Source: Nematostella vectensis (Eukaryota > Cnidaria > Anthozoa > Actiniaria > Edwardsiidae). From it: DNA of 64,000 nucleotides. The stretch is from the NCBI RefSeq assembly GCF_932526225.1, contig NC_064041.1, positions 16,365,888 to 16,429,887 of the forward strand, written 5' to 3'. Under the pieces are notes generated by a model. The model had not been told where the DNA came from. It worked only from the letters and a program-made list of their open reading frames with translations, and made no database searches. Within the stretch, counting starts at the first letter, position 1, and each line of letters starts with the position of its first letter. This document shows positions 1 through 11,199 of this stretch, one piece after another. Both the position numbers and the translations under genes were made by a program.

Positions 1-2441
1 CTAAGACATTGTACTCCTCTGTTGCTATTTTTTTAGACGTGGTGACCTGCCAAATGAAGTACACAAAAATTAATTAAAAAATCAAATTAGCAGCTAAATT
101 GCAAAATTAAGAGAGTGCAGATACTATGTGGCCAAGTCGAAGGCATACAACGTATCTCAGGAAGCCACCAACACAGCTTAAAGATTAAATCGTTTGTTGT
201 TGAAGAAGGAGGAAAACTAGGGGCCTAATGAACAACCCTCTGGACAACAGCAAGCACCAACAAACTCAACTAACATCATAACCAGGAATCAAACCTGCAT
301 AGCAATGCTGTCAACGGTGCCACCAACGGCAAGCACCAACAAACTCAACTAAGATCATAACCAGGAATCAAACCTGCATAGCAATGCTGTCAATGGTGCC
401 ACCAATGCCAAGCACCAACAAACCCAACTAAGATCATAACCAGGAATCAAACCTGCATAGCAATGCTGTCAACGGTGCCACCAATGGCAAGCACCAACAA
501 ACTCAACTAACATCATAACCAGGAATCAAACCTGCATAGCAATGCTGACAACGATGCCACCAACGGCAAGCACCAACAAACTCAACTAACATCATAACCA
601 GGAATCAAACCTGCATAGCAATGCTGACAACGGTGCCACCAACGGCAAGCACCAACAAACCCAACTAACATCATAACCAGGAATCAAACCTGCATAGCAA
701 TGCTGTCAACGGTGCCACCAACGGCAAGCACCAAAAAACTCAACTAACATCATAACCAGGAATCAAACCTGCATAGCAATGCTCTGCCAACCATGCCATT
801 AATGCTACCCTCAATTTAAGCCATCATGGCCATTTCTAAAAGCATTGCTTTATTGAAAACTATGTTTGGTAGTTTTAAACAGATTGGACAAGCAGGCTGG
901 TTCTCACTATTGTTTTTATTATGTTTGGATTCTCACTGAGAAGCAACCACAAGAGAATGCATTTGTAATTGAGCTTGTGTTTAACTAATTACCATCTGTG
1001 CTTCAGCTTTTGTTTGAGCGATGATCATTTGTGTTGTACTTGTATCTGAGCGATTATCATTTGTATTGCGTTTGTTTGTGTTTGTGTTTTGTCTTGTTTT
1101 ATGTGCTGATTTTTGGAAAGTAATGCAATCACATCTGCACATGATACCGGAAGCCCTGATAACAATCTCATGGAGAAGAAACAAGCATGCCCTCACATTT
1201 GTTATTCCAACTCTGCTAGTATTCACATGAGAAGCCTCTAAATGCTGGCTTTGTACACGCTTCCTCAGAGTTTCAAAATCTTTATTTTCACCTGTTAAGA
1301 AAAATAAACACTTAACTTCACTAAAAAAAGATATCACAGTAACTACAATAACAGTTAGCTGTAGTCCACCATCCAGCATGTACATACCTATAACATCCTC
1401 ACAGGGGTATTTTGTCGCCACTTGGAAAAATGAGATATCTGGACAGAGCCTCCTATAGGGAGATAACAATACAGTTCAACGAGTTGCATTCAAGTAAGCA
1501 TGAGAAAGGTTTGGTCATGTGATCTTCATAACAACTGTGTAACCGGACCTGCTTGTATGCCATACAAGCTGGGGTTTTAATTTCAGTCAGGATCACATTG
1601 AATCACATGACTTGTCTGTTACATAACAGTACCTGCAGTCTTTATCTATTTGTAAAAGAACTTCATTATCCTTGAAATAACCAAGCCATCTGCTATCTGG
1701 GTTAGGGTTCAAAGGCTGCAGCAAAAATGGGGAACATATTGATGTTGCAGACAACACATATATTGCATGGGAGAGGTTTAAGCGAAACAGAAAGACACTA
1801 GATATTCACAGCTCTTGTGGGGAAGGGTTGAGGCTACTGGGGAGAAGGGCAGAGGTATGTGGTGGTGGTGGTGGTGGTGGGGGGAAATACCTGGTAGGGA
1901 GGGGTGGAAAAAAACTCTTTTTTGGGGGGAGGGGGTGGGAATACCTGGTGGGGAGGGGTGGGAATACCTGGTGGGGAGGGAATTCCTGGTAGGGAGGGGT
2001 AGGAATACCTGGTAGGGACGGGTGGAAAAAAACAGGTTGGGGGGAGGAGGGGGTGGGAATACCTGGTGGGGAGGGGTGGGGAGGGGTGGGAATACCTGGT
2101 AAGGATGGGTGGGAATACCTGGTGGGGAGGTTTGGGTTCCCTGGGGGGAAGGGGTGGGAATACCTGGTGGGGAGGGGTGTGTTCCTGGGGGGGGGGGGAG
2201 AAGTGGGTGTACATGAGGGGAGGGCCTTAGGGGAGAAGTGTACCTAGGGGATGGGTAAAACATGCCCACTTATCCTATCTCACAATCCTGGATTCCACTG
2301 TGATGAATATCAACATTGTCTTGACCCCTCCCCTTTAGCAAACTTACATGATCAACATGGACATTGTTCTCGTTTTTGCCAGATTTGATACCACGGCACT
2401 GCTCAATGATAATTTCATGGACAAATTGCTTGTAAAGTTCT
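1..2441 (-). CDS. TBC1D13: TBC1D13-like Rab GTPase-activating protein, partial (3' end beyond window)
   Basis: TBC-domain protein; the family acts as Rab GTPase-activating proteins in membrane traffic. Five minus-strand exons join in phase: 2441-2348, 1715-1633, 1452-1388, 1291-1197 and 46-1 (runs off the edge). Each has AG before it and GT after it. The joined protein contains PLNPNPDSRW, YFKDNEVLLQIDKDC, RRLCPDISFFQ, a proline-less YPCEDVI stretch, FETLRKRV and EEYNVL, in the order of vertebrate TBC1D13. This is the region N-terminal to the catalytic TBC core; the arginine and glutamine fingers would lie left of the window. The first exon enters in phase 2 (AG|A). The roughly 65 residues expected before RELY were not found between 2441 and the hnRNP gene. 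A candidate 5' exon with a GTGAGT donor lies at 3388-3274, but its translation does not resemble the family. Introns hold three minisatellites. Confidence 0.88.
251..789. repeat. 79-bp minisatellite, about 7 copies
   Basis: Seven head-to-tail copies start at 251, 330, 409, 488, 567, 646 and 725, exactly 79 bp apart, with a few substitutions per copy. The unit begins caagcaccaacaaactcaac and ends in a caccaacgg motif. It sits in the TBC1D13 intron between the exons at 1197 and 46. I see no exon sequence in the unit. Confidence 0.97.
1850..2215. repeat. G-rich minisatellite (GGGAATACCTGGTGGGGAGG type)
   Basis: Imperfect repeats of about 20-25 bp around gggaatacctggtggggagg, preceded by a (GGT)n tract near 1857-1880. 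The plus strand is G-rich with many runs of 3-9 G, so G-quadruplexes are possible. On the TBC1D13 sense strand the unit reads as a pyrimidine tract followed by CCACCAG|GTATT, which resembles an acceptor directly joined to a donor. It lies in the intron between exons 2348 and 1715. Confidence 0.9.
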
Positions 2442-2735
2442 CTATAACAAATGATTTAGATTCAACTGAGTAAGAAAGACATTCATGGGCAAATTGCTAG
2501 TCATTATAAGAATGAAAAAAACATGATTTCAGCACAGGTAACCCAAAACGACCCAGATTACAAGATTATGTAAATATAGTTTCCATTGCTATTTGTTAAA
2601 CATGGATTTGAATATCAGTAACACTAGGGTAAGACATTGTCTTAAACCAGGCACAGACTACTAGAAAGTGCAAAGATTAAAATGAAGCAATAACAAGATG
2701 ACAATTGTAATATTTTTTTTCTGTGAAACTATCCA

Positions 2736-2870
2736 GGCCCTTTATGACAAGGCCCTTTATGACAAGGCCCTTTATGACAAGGCCCTTTATGACAAGGCCC
2801 TTTATGACAAGGCCATTTATGACAAGGCCCTTTATGACAAGGCCCTTTATGACAAGGCCCTTTATGGCCC
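2736..2870. repeat. 15-bp tandem repeat, 9 copies
   Basis: The unit ggccctttatgacaa is repeated about nine times with one variant (ccattt). Because 15 is divisible by three, several frames stay open on both strands. These short open frames are repeat artefacts, not genes. Confidence 0.97.
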
Positions 2871-3574
2871 ACAATGTTATTAATTGTCATACCGTTGTCG
2901 TGCTAGAACATTTTTCCAGTTCTCTTTTTCTGGTGGTAAGTAGCCTAACATCAACTGAAATTCAAAAGACAACTTATTAATCTCGAGATTCACTTCAGCA
3001 TTTCAAAATAATGCCAGGTTGTCATGTGACCTTACTCAGGACATCCTGACTTGAATGAGTTTCTTGTTGTGTCTATCTAGCTAAAGCTTACCATTTGAAT
3101 CTAATTAAAATTCATTTATTCCTGACAAAACAATTTGTCAACCCTGCAACCTCATCTTTAAATACCGTGAGCCGTGTGGGTTATTACATTTGTTAGTTAT
3201 TCCAAACGATGTTACAGAGCTTTATTCGAATACCTCAGTGTCATTACGGAAGAAAAAGCACGTTATGACTCACCATCCAGCATAGAGCACGAATCCCTGC
3301 CCCCTCGGGAATCCCTAGGTATTAAGCACGTGAAAATCAGAGAGAAAAACAAACAGCATTCCACGACACCAAAAACTATGAAAGTCATTGCAGCGAAAGC
3401 TTTGCCCAGGCGCTCTTACCACTAAAACATAAAGTGCGGAGTTTTCTGAGGTTTATGACTGGCGTATGGAGGGCTTCCTGGAAATATGCGACCCTGTTGG
3501 GAGATAACACGTGCTTTTGAGGAAATCAGACAAAGATTTCATGTTTTGTCCAGCGTAGTTTTTTCTTACCTCTG

Positions 3575-3891
3575 CTTATACGCCGCCATTTTTGTTTTGA
3601 CCGAACAAAAATCGACTTACCGTGGAGAACCGAAGAAATACCGAGCCGTAGCATTGTCCAATCAGAGCGGTTCTTGTATGAACTTGTTTTACATAAGAAT
3701 CGACATTCATCTTTTAGCCAATCAGTAAGCGTGAAATTTCGTTTAGCCAATAGGAATGGAAGGTTTTGACACGTGCAGCAGGTTAGTTCTCAGATGAACG
3801 CGTGTGTCTTTCTCTTTGAAGCCGGCGACCTCCATTTTAGAACAACTGCAGTCTCAAAACGCTTCTTCTAAATTTGAACTTTTGAAGGTAA
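3575..3891 (+). promoter_or_regulatory. hnRNP promoter region with three CCAAT boxes and 5' UTR exon
   Basis: Three CCAAT motifs lie at 3658, 3718 and 3747, two of them in the NF-Y-like form CCAATCA. A gccgccattttt motif near 3580 matches a reverse YY1/GCCAT site. The 5' UTR exon of the downstream hnRNP probably ends at 3887 (tttgaag|gtaaaa). It splices to an acceptor at 3981, ten bases before the ATG. Transcription start is inferred, not seen. Confidence 0.5.
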
Positions 3892-3991
3892 AAAAATGAA
3901 TCTGTATTCATAAGGTAGTATTTGTTAGAGTGTGCAGCTAGTATTATATGTAGTCTGATCGATATTTTGTACTATTTTTAGGTTTAAAAAC

Positions 3992-4891
3992 ATGGAAAAC
4001 CGGCAGGAAAATACAAACAACGACCCGCGAGCGAAACTCTTTGTCGGCGGCCTGAATCGTGAAACAACGAACGAAACTCTGCGAGAATACTTCGAAGCGT
4101 ATGGGGAACTCACGGACGTTGTTGTTATTTGCGACAGTGCAACCAAGAAATCTCGAGGGTTCGGCTATGTCACATTTGCGGACTATAAAGTTACACGGAA
4201 TGTTCTCAAAGATAAAGTCGAAAATGGCGCCCACAGAATCGACGGCAAAGAAGTCGAAGTGAAGCGCGCCATTCCGCGAGATGATAACTCGGCCACTTCG
4301 CACGAGAAAACTAAGAAAATCTTCGTTGGCGGTCTACCAGAGGACGCGACTAAAGAGGATATCCAGGAAGCAATCGAATCTCTGTTGGAAGAAAAAGTCG
4401 ACAAAGTTGATTTGATCATGAAAAAAGAAGACGAAACAAAGCATCGGGGCTTTGCCTTTGTGGAACTTAACAACGAAGACCAAGCGGATGAACTGTGCTG
4501 TGTGAAAAAAATCCACGTGAAAGGCAAAATGGTTGAAGCCAAGAAAGCCACTCCCCGGGATAGAAACAGTCCCGCAGATGGAGGCCGTGGGGGTTATGGT
4601 GGAAGGGGCAGAGGGGGGGGAGGGAGAGGCGGATATGGTGGTGGGGGAGGGTATGGTGGCTATGGGGGATATGACCAGTATAGTGGTGGTGGCTATGGTG
4701 GATATGGCGACAGCTACGGTAGCTATGGTGGTGGTGGTGGATATGGTAGTAGTTATGGAAGCTATGATGGATATGGTAGTATGGGCATGTACAACCAGTC
4801 CAGCTCTGGGTATGGCAAGAGCTATGGAGGTATGAGTGGCGGTGGTAGTGGTGGACGAGGGCGTGGTGGAGGCAGATACACTCCTTACTAA
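3992..4891 (+). CDS. hnRNP A/B-D type RNA-binding protein, two RRMs plus Gly-Tyr tail (299 aa)
   Basis: A nuclear RNA-binding protein of the hnRNP A/B-D (AUF1, squid-like) group, expected to bind pre-mRNA and mRNA. RRM1 has RNP2 LFVGGL at residues 16-21 and RNP1 RGFGYVTF at 55-62. The linker VEVKRAIPRD leads into RRM2, with IFVGGL at 110-115 and RGFAFVEL at 152-159. From about residue 195 to the end is a Gly/Tyr/Ser/Arg tail with RGG and SYG motifs, a low-complexity prion-like domain. It ends RYTPY, an R-X2-PY C-terminus that fits a transportin PY-NLS and recalls the terminal PY of vertebrate hnRNP D/AB. The coding region is uninterrupted, with one intron (3888-3981) in the 5' UTR. A possible second donor (taag|gtaggt) directly follows the stop. 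The second paralogue lies 9 kb downstream on the same strand. Exact orthology within the family is uncertain. Confidence 0.93.
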   Translation: MENRQENTNNDPRAKLFVGGLNRETTNETLREYFEAYGELTDVVVICDSATKKSRGFGYVTFADYKVTRNVLKDKVENGAHRIDGKEVEVKRAIPRDDNSATSHEKTKKIFVGGLPEDATKEDIQEAIESLLEEKVDKVDLIMKKEDETKHRGFAFVELNNEDQADELCCVKKIHVKGKMVEAKKATPRDRNSPADGGRGGYGGRGRGGGGRGGYGGGGGYGGYGGYDQYSGGGYGGYGDSYGSYGGGGGYGSSYGSYDGYGSMGMYNQSSSGYGKSYGGMSGGGSGGRGRGGGRYTPY

Positions 4892-5657
4892 GGTAGGTTT
4901 CCCCTCTATCTTCCAACCAATCATTGTATAGTTTATTCCTATTTCTCCCATTTTCCTCAGGCCCCAAATTTACATTTCTTTGAATTTTCTTAAAGATCAC
5001 CTACTTACCTTAATGTACTCTTCAAGGCTTTGGAAGTCATAATATTATCTGTCTAGTCTTCAGAAGCTAAGATTACTGTTTTGTTGGATTATCTAGGTGA
5101 CTAAGCACAGGTCGAGGTATAAGTCAGACCGACTAGGATTCAACTAACTTAAACCTGCAGCATCGTCAGCTAAGGCTAAAGGAACCAGTGATGAAATAAG
5201 ACCAGCCGTAGGACCAAGCTAACAATCAGCCAAGAAACTAGGACTGACACAAGCTTTTGGTTTCATTGTTTTACTCTTCATACACTGTAAAGATTTTACC
5301 ACATTGAATTCATTTTTATCTTGTTTGTAGAATAGTCATTGAGTAGGTTCATATTAAAGCTTGATAGGAGTTGATTATTGTCGTCTTAAGTTAGTATTTT
5401 TAAGCATGTGCTTCACTTATTTACAGTTAAGAAAATAGTTTGTCCTGAACTAGAACTTGATAAAGCTTTGTTTTAGATTCAGTTGTAGGATATTGAATGA
5501 GCTCTTTTTACTAGCAACTGTGAAGTCACCCCACCAACCCTACTTCAATGAAAAAGCCTTCAAGAAAAATGAAGCAAAAATGTTTTCTCATTCATTTGTT
5601 TTAAGAGTGAGGTCTATGAATGATCAGATATTTCTGTTACAAGCGCAGCCCAATAAA
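4892..5657 (+). other. 3' UTR of first hnRNP with poly(A) signal
   Basis: AT-rich sequence after the stop codon. A donor-like taag|gtaggt at 4889-4898 and an acceptor-like ttatctag near 5097 suggest an optional 3' UTR intron. AATAAA occurs at 5652-5657 and again near 5679. No other coding feature was seen here. Confidence 0.5.
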
Positions 5658-7516
5658 GCCAAAAGTATTTGATGCAAGAATAAACATTAATGTTTGAGAA
5701 ATAATGAATGAAATTGAATGGCCATCAGTCGGTGGATAAAAAAGTCCCTCTTAATTGTGAATATATGAATCATATTTTGGTTCAATTTTATTATGCTCAA
5801 TTTTGAGAGTTTTTGGAGCTTGAATATATTTTAGTCATGTTTCAAGCTAATTTTTTTGTTTTAAATTTTAGTATGAAAATGATTACCATGAATGGTTTGC
5901 CTTTACAGGATAGTTTAACGGGATTAAATAATTTTTAAAAGTGCTCCCTTCAATTCCTAAAATTCATAATTAAAATAATCCTGGATTAATAAACTTGAAA
6001 GTTCAAGGTATCCAAACTGATCAATTTGTTAGAATGTCAGAATATGATTGGATTATGATTATGTCCCTAAGTAAACCATGGAAATTGAAACAGCTTTGAA
6101 TCTCTCAACTTTCTATGATTTTTTGCTATTCCCAATTTAAATAAAGTGAAAAGCGTAAGTTAAGAGCTTAAGAAAAGTCCCCAAAAACATTTAGAAGTTG
6201 TTGCCATTGTTCTCCTGTACACAACTCAAAGGTAAGTTATGTGGGCTGCTGCAATGGGATGCTGTGGTTGAAACAAGCCAAAAACTACTTGTACAAATTT
6301 AGTAAACTGCTGATTCCTCAACACCTCACTAATAATTTGTAAAAACAAAGTTATCCTGTTTTGAATTCCACATTTTGCGTTCAACAGATGGACTAAGGAT
6401 TTACATACTTTTGAAACCTCTGTCTAGAGGAAAAAAATCGTACAACAATAAAACGAGAATTCTTGAGGATCTAGATACTGTTAAAGTCCCTAATCATATA
6501 AAATCATGAAAAGCTGGAAATTGAAGCTTTCACTGTCTATCTGTCCCTAGTGAATTTGACCGATGGAAACAATAATTGGCCAGATAAGCAGAAATATGAA
6601 TCAATATTTAGTCTTAAATTCCTAGGCTGTAAGGACTCTCAAATACTGTACAAGCCTTCCAAGGGTCATTGTTCGTAAATACCAGCAAGGTCACAAGTGT
6701 ATGGATCTTTTTATCCTTAGCCCCATGTAAACCTGGTGGTATACTCTTTGAATTTGCCCTCAACCTAAGCTTACAGTTTATTTGAGCATTCTTAGTCATT
6801 TGTTGAACAGGTGCATTGGAATTCTAAATCGAAAGATTGACAGGAGAAGTACATTGTGAACAATTTTTTTTTTTGCTCAATTACCCTGCTGCCACGTACT
6901 GATGAAACCAAAACCATACAACACACCTGACTTGAAAGGTTTGTATTCATCACTTGTGGTACAAGAGGCCCAAGTGCATACAGAGATGTAATCATTTGTT
7001 AGTCTATTCTGTGCTGTAGTCAAATCAGGCCCATAGCTTGAGTTTCTAAAGGGAGAGGTGGGTCCCAAAAGGCCCTTCATAACATATTTTCTCAGAATTT
7101 TTTTATGTGTCCCATTTATTTTTGGCTACTATAGAAAGGAGCCTCGCCCCCCTTTGGCCCTCCTCTAGCTACGCCCCAGCATTTGTTAGAAATCTATTGT
7201 GACTGATGACCGGTTTTCTTCTCGCACTAAATAGAGGGCGTCAAGTCTCCAAAAGGCTGGATCTCCCCATCCTCTGCTTTTTCACTCCATATGATATTAT
7301 TTGTTGCATGTGAATCACTTTACTAAGTTCAAATTCTGTTTGCTTTTATTCTTTTAACTATCACTTTAACAACACGAGAGTTGATGTAAATCACTCAAGT
7401 CTATCCAGGTGAGTTTAGCAGTAAACATCTGACAATGAACTGCAAACTACGTCTGTTGTACATATTTATTCTTTTAATAAACTTCATTTTGCACTGATGT
7501 CAAGTCTTCATTGGTT

Positions 7517-7672
7517 ACAACATTTGCAAAAGGGATTTTTTATCACGTTTTAATTAGTTGCAACACTTGAAAAAGGAGCTTTCTATCATGTCTTCCTTGT
7601 TTACAACATTCGCAAAAGGGGTTTTCTATCAAGTCTTTATTGGTTACAACATTTGTAAAAGGGGTTTTCTAC
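7517..7672. repeat. About 43-bp degenerate tandem repeat, 4 copies
   Basis: acaacatttgcaaaaggg-like cores recur at about 7517, 7560, 7602 and 7645, each followed by a ttttctatca segment and a tcttnattggtt segment. Copies are clearly diverged, so this is an older array than most in the window. Confidence 0.8.
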
Positions 7673-8062
7673 GTTTTTCAGTTACCAGAGCCCACTTGCC
7701 TTTGGTCAACAGAGGTATGTGACAGTCTGGAAATGGGGCAAATAGTGCATGCAAAATAAACTTCCATCCTGCTGTCTGCAAGAAGACAGAAAAAGTGTTT
7801 GATGAGGGTCGGAATGCTTTCTCTAGGAAGGGACATCTTGTTGAAAACATCCTTTCCTGACTGAAAGGGGGTTGGTTTGGCTTGACCTAAGATCCTGAGA
7901 AATGAAGGTGTGGGGAAGGGATGGATAATACACTAAATTTTGGCGTGCCCCCTGCTTCAGTGAAAGGCTCTTTAGCCTAAGTCTCTTATTCACGCGACAC
8001 GCGCTCCCTACGAGGATCTCGCGAGTTGAATGGTTCGTACACGTTTGTGCTCATGGTGCCTA

Positions 8063-8070
8063 TGACGTCA
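8063..8070. promoter_or_regulatory. Consensus CRE (TGACGTCA)
   Basis: A perfect palindromic CREB/ATF site about 40 bp from a tctcgcgag motif. Both are typical of metazoan promoters. No gene start is evident beside them; the nearest coding sequence is the 3' end of the transposase pseudogene. Could be chance. Confidence 0.3.
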
Positions 8071-8653
8071 CTTGAGGTGGTGTGAGACCCTGAGGGGTGA
8101 CTTTTTTAGAAAAGCACTAGAATAATTTTTAACCAACATACATACAACCTATATGATCAGATAAATTTATTGACATACTTGACAAAATATTGCGTTGCTA
8201 TGGCAACCAGGGGGGGCTTAATTACCCCGAAATCATGGTATCCAGTCTTACAGTGATAACTCCTTTATTTTTTTATCAATAGCCACCAAACTTTCAGGAA
8301 ATCTTCTACTACAACATATGCATACAATGAAGTATAGAAATTACCCTGGTGATATTTTTCAAATTAGAGGAATATTTTGTCAGAAACTAATATTTGGATA
8401 TTTGTTTGTCAGGTTTGAAAATTATTTTCAATTTGAGATTTAAAGCAAATGTTTATCCTTTAGGTCTTTGTATAAGAATACATATACTGCACATCCCCTG
8501 AAAAAAAATAGCCAATTCCAACAAATTCTCTGGAAGATATCACTGTCAGAGTATTACTAATATACGGAAATCTCACAATTTGAGAAATCTCAAGTTAAAG
8601 ATAACGTAAATGTGTAAATTCATAATGTGAGGGCAGTGTTCAGATCATACTTT

Positions 8654-10535
8654 CTAAAATCCACCAGGATCATACAGAGAGCCCTCAGCTTGCTTCTTCT
8701 TGTCATCTTTCTTTTTTCTTTTGCCTCTCAGGACCTTTCTCCTTGTTTTAGATGCCTCCTTACTTTTATACTCTGCAAGCCGAACTCTAGAAGTATCCTC
8801 AAGGCCACAGCCTGCTTCCGTATATTTGCCGGCAGGGATTTTTAGGGCTTCCAACAGTCTTAGTACAGAGCTGTACCCCAAGTTAAAATGACATACAGCA
8901 TCATACAAGCCCAATTCAAGAATATCCCTGCTGACATACACGTCCTTGGGCACTCGCTGCCAAATCATTGCATTCAAACTCTTATTCTGGTTCTGTGTTT
9001 TGCCATGTAGGCATTTCTCCAGCAGACTGGCTTCACTTAGCCTAACATATACCGGCTTTACCTTGGCCAGTATCTCCTATGGCAGACCAGCACTGTGCTT
9101 AAATGTATTGGTGTGGTCTGCTTTGTCTTTCTGATATTTACACCAGCTTGTGCTTCCAGTCGGGCAGTGGTCATGAAGCACTCTGGCTTCATTAGAAGCA
9201 CAATGCATAAGACTAGCATGAATTGCCTTACGCATCTGCTCCAAGTTTCCAACATTTGAACGTATGGCAATGCCATAATAATTCTGTAGTTTGTCAATGA
9301 GTGCATCGGTTAGCTTGCCTTTGCCGCCTAGACCTGGGGTGTCACGTTTCAGTTTTCGAAGGGAGTTACCAACTCTCTTCTGTACGTGCCCAATACACTC
9401 CTTTTTCTTAACTATAATATTGTCAGCCTCATAGACTTTCTCAACTCTATTAAAGCTTTTGCAATCGCCATCACCATAATATTCAGTGTAACGGATATTG
9501 TGGGTCTCTACAGAACGATTGAAGATTCGCTGTACACCCTCAGGCTCCATAGCAGGTGCGGAACCCCTGAAGTTGGCCTTGCAAACGGTATTCCTCGCTA
9601 TCCTCATCTAGATGATCATGCAGCTTGCATTGTTTGCAGGACACCGTAAGGGCCTCTACATCGAGAACTTTCCCTGTGTCAATAGAGATGCCGGTGACAC
9701 AGCCATTCAGAGATGAAAAGCCCCTTTTCTGCCAGGTGCCATCGAATGAAGCACCGCAATTGGTTGGCCCATCCGATTTATCTGCTTTAAGCTCTTTTGC
9801 AGAATCACCCATACTTTTGGTTGCAATTTCCTTTACATGCTTCAGCAGTGTGCGCGAGTTTTTAGTGAATGCCCTCGCAGTAGGTGGTGGCGGCATGTTC
9901 ATAAGTAAACATAACTTTCTGGCTCCAGTATGTCCCTTTCCGAGTGTTCTCATGCTGTAAACCAGTCTGCGATTCACTTCATAACTTTGCCCTTGAACTT
10001 TCGAAGTATAAGTGATATGCTTCCAGTCACAGTTCTGGCAGGTTAGACGTAGCTTCGAGGCACAACCCTTCCGGTTGTGCTCGTCTTCCCCGAGCACGAG
10101 GCAGAACTCGCAACAGTCACCAAATCGTAGCAAAGCGAAAATATTGCTAAGAATGTCCATATCCACGAAACGATACCCGGTCACCTTAGCATCAGATACC
10201 TTTGCAGTGGATTGGGAAGGTTTAGGCACTGTATCTGCCTCGACAGCGGTTTTCGAAAGCTTTAGAAAAGAAGCAGATTTTGCAGGGTTGCCTTCTTGAA
10301 CAGGCTCCATGCCAGACGAACAACTCGGTTCGTTTTCCGACTCATTAGGACTGTTTTCAACTCTCTTATACTCGCTTTCCTCTAAATTGAGACTTCCTGT
10401 AAAGCGGTTCCCACAAAAACGCCGCTTTTTGCGTCTCTGGTTAGCGAATTTAGGCATATTTGAAGAGTAAAATGGAAGGTTGTATTTTGATTTGATGTTG
10501 AAATGTGGAGATCGATATTTAGGAAGGTACTGCAT
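8654..10535 (-). pseudogene. Mutator-like transposase-domain gene, inactivated copy
   Basis: Minus-strand coding remnant of the Mutator-like transposase family found in multiple copies in cnidarians. A likely start is MPKFANQRRKKRRFCGNRF at 10457. Zn-ligand-like pairs (CEFC, CQNC) are followed by the conserved block CGASFDGTWQKRGFSSLNG, then CKQCKLHDHLD, then MEPEGVQRIFNRS, YTEYYGDGD, and near the end HGKTQNQN and a K/R-rich RRKVLRGKRKKKDDKK tail. Two lesions are visible. The reading frame changes near 9600, just after the DEDSEEYR stretch, apparently with a small deletion. An in-frame TAG at 9077-9079 follows FKHSAGLP, and the homologous frame resumes directly after it to a stop at 8654. Otherwise the sequence is well preserved, so inactivation is probably recent. 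I did not find flanking terminal inverted repeats. It lies opposite in strand to, and between, the two hnRNP genes. Confidence 0.78.
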
Positions 10536-11199
10536 GTAAACTCTCTTGTTAGTGATCTATTAAGTCACGTGGATAAAACACAGGGAACCCAAACAAGAGA
10601 AAATCGAAAACCCCATCGAAATCGGCCCTTTCAAATCCGACTTCTAGATCAAAACAAATTGCAAACAGACCGGTTGCCCCTAGCAACGGCTCGCCAACAT
10701 TTTTTAAAAGCTTAATACTATAGGAAAAAAATATATTTTCATTTAAATTACACTAAGGCATACATTTCAAGGATAAATAACGGTAACTTTGAGACGAAAA
10801 TAAATTTTTTCACAATTAATTCAAATTTGGTAAATTTTAGGGTATCATACCGCCTTGAATAACATAATGCCTCCGTCTCCCCCCACCCCCCACCCCCCGT
10901 ACCCGCGTATATACAAGCTCAGGAATCGTTGAGAATCTATTGGGCCCACAAAAGGTTTTTTTTCTTGATACAGGGTTCTGGGATTTCTAGCATCATTTGG
11001 GTAGGATATGTGATCTTAAATAAGCGCCACGCCTTATGGCCTTGGATAGGAAAAATTAAATACGCTCCCGACTCGACCTGCAGAGTAAATAATATTTCCC
11101 AATTTTTTTTCGAGGCTTGTCTCTGTTGGGTTTCCAGAACTTCTGAGGAATTCTTTTTAGTCAAGGTTTCCATTTCGTTATTTTGCTTTCTGGTTTCCC
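10536..11199. other. Intergenic stretch, C-rich patch
   Basis: No gene recognised. A short C-rich patch (ccccccaccccc) lies near 10876-10900. A minus-strand open frame through 10937-11347 has no recognisable motif and overlaps the probable 5' UTR of the downstream hnRNP, so I do not call it. Confidence 0.5.

Larger units (their letters stand above)
5700..8653. other. Intergenic stretch without a recognised gene
   Basis: About 3 kb of AT-rich DNA. All open frames are short and I recognise no protein. It contains a small 43-bp tandem repeat (7517-7672), an old transposon-like C/G-rich patch near 7135-7185, and a patch near 8018-8070 with tctcgcgag and a full CRE. Confidence 0.6.

Noticed and set aside
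2348-2441. First reading of this exon as CENP-X (histone fold) because of a similar charged helix
   Set aside because: The next exon in phase gives PLNPNPDSRW and YFKDNEVLLQIDKD, which fits TBC1D13 throughout.
3274-3388. Possible signal-peptide first exon (MTFIVFGVVECCLF) of the minus-strand gene
   Set aside because: A donor follows, but the peptide does not match TBC1D13 and the phase needed by the next exon (AG|A) does not fit. At most a 5' UTR exon.
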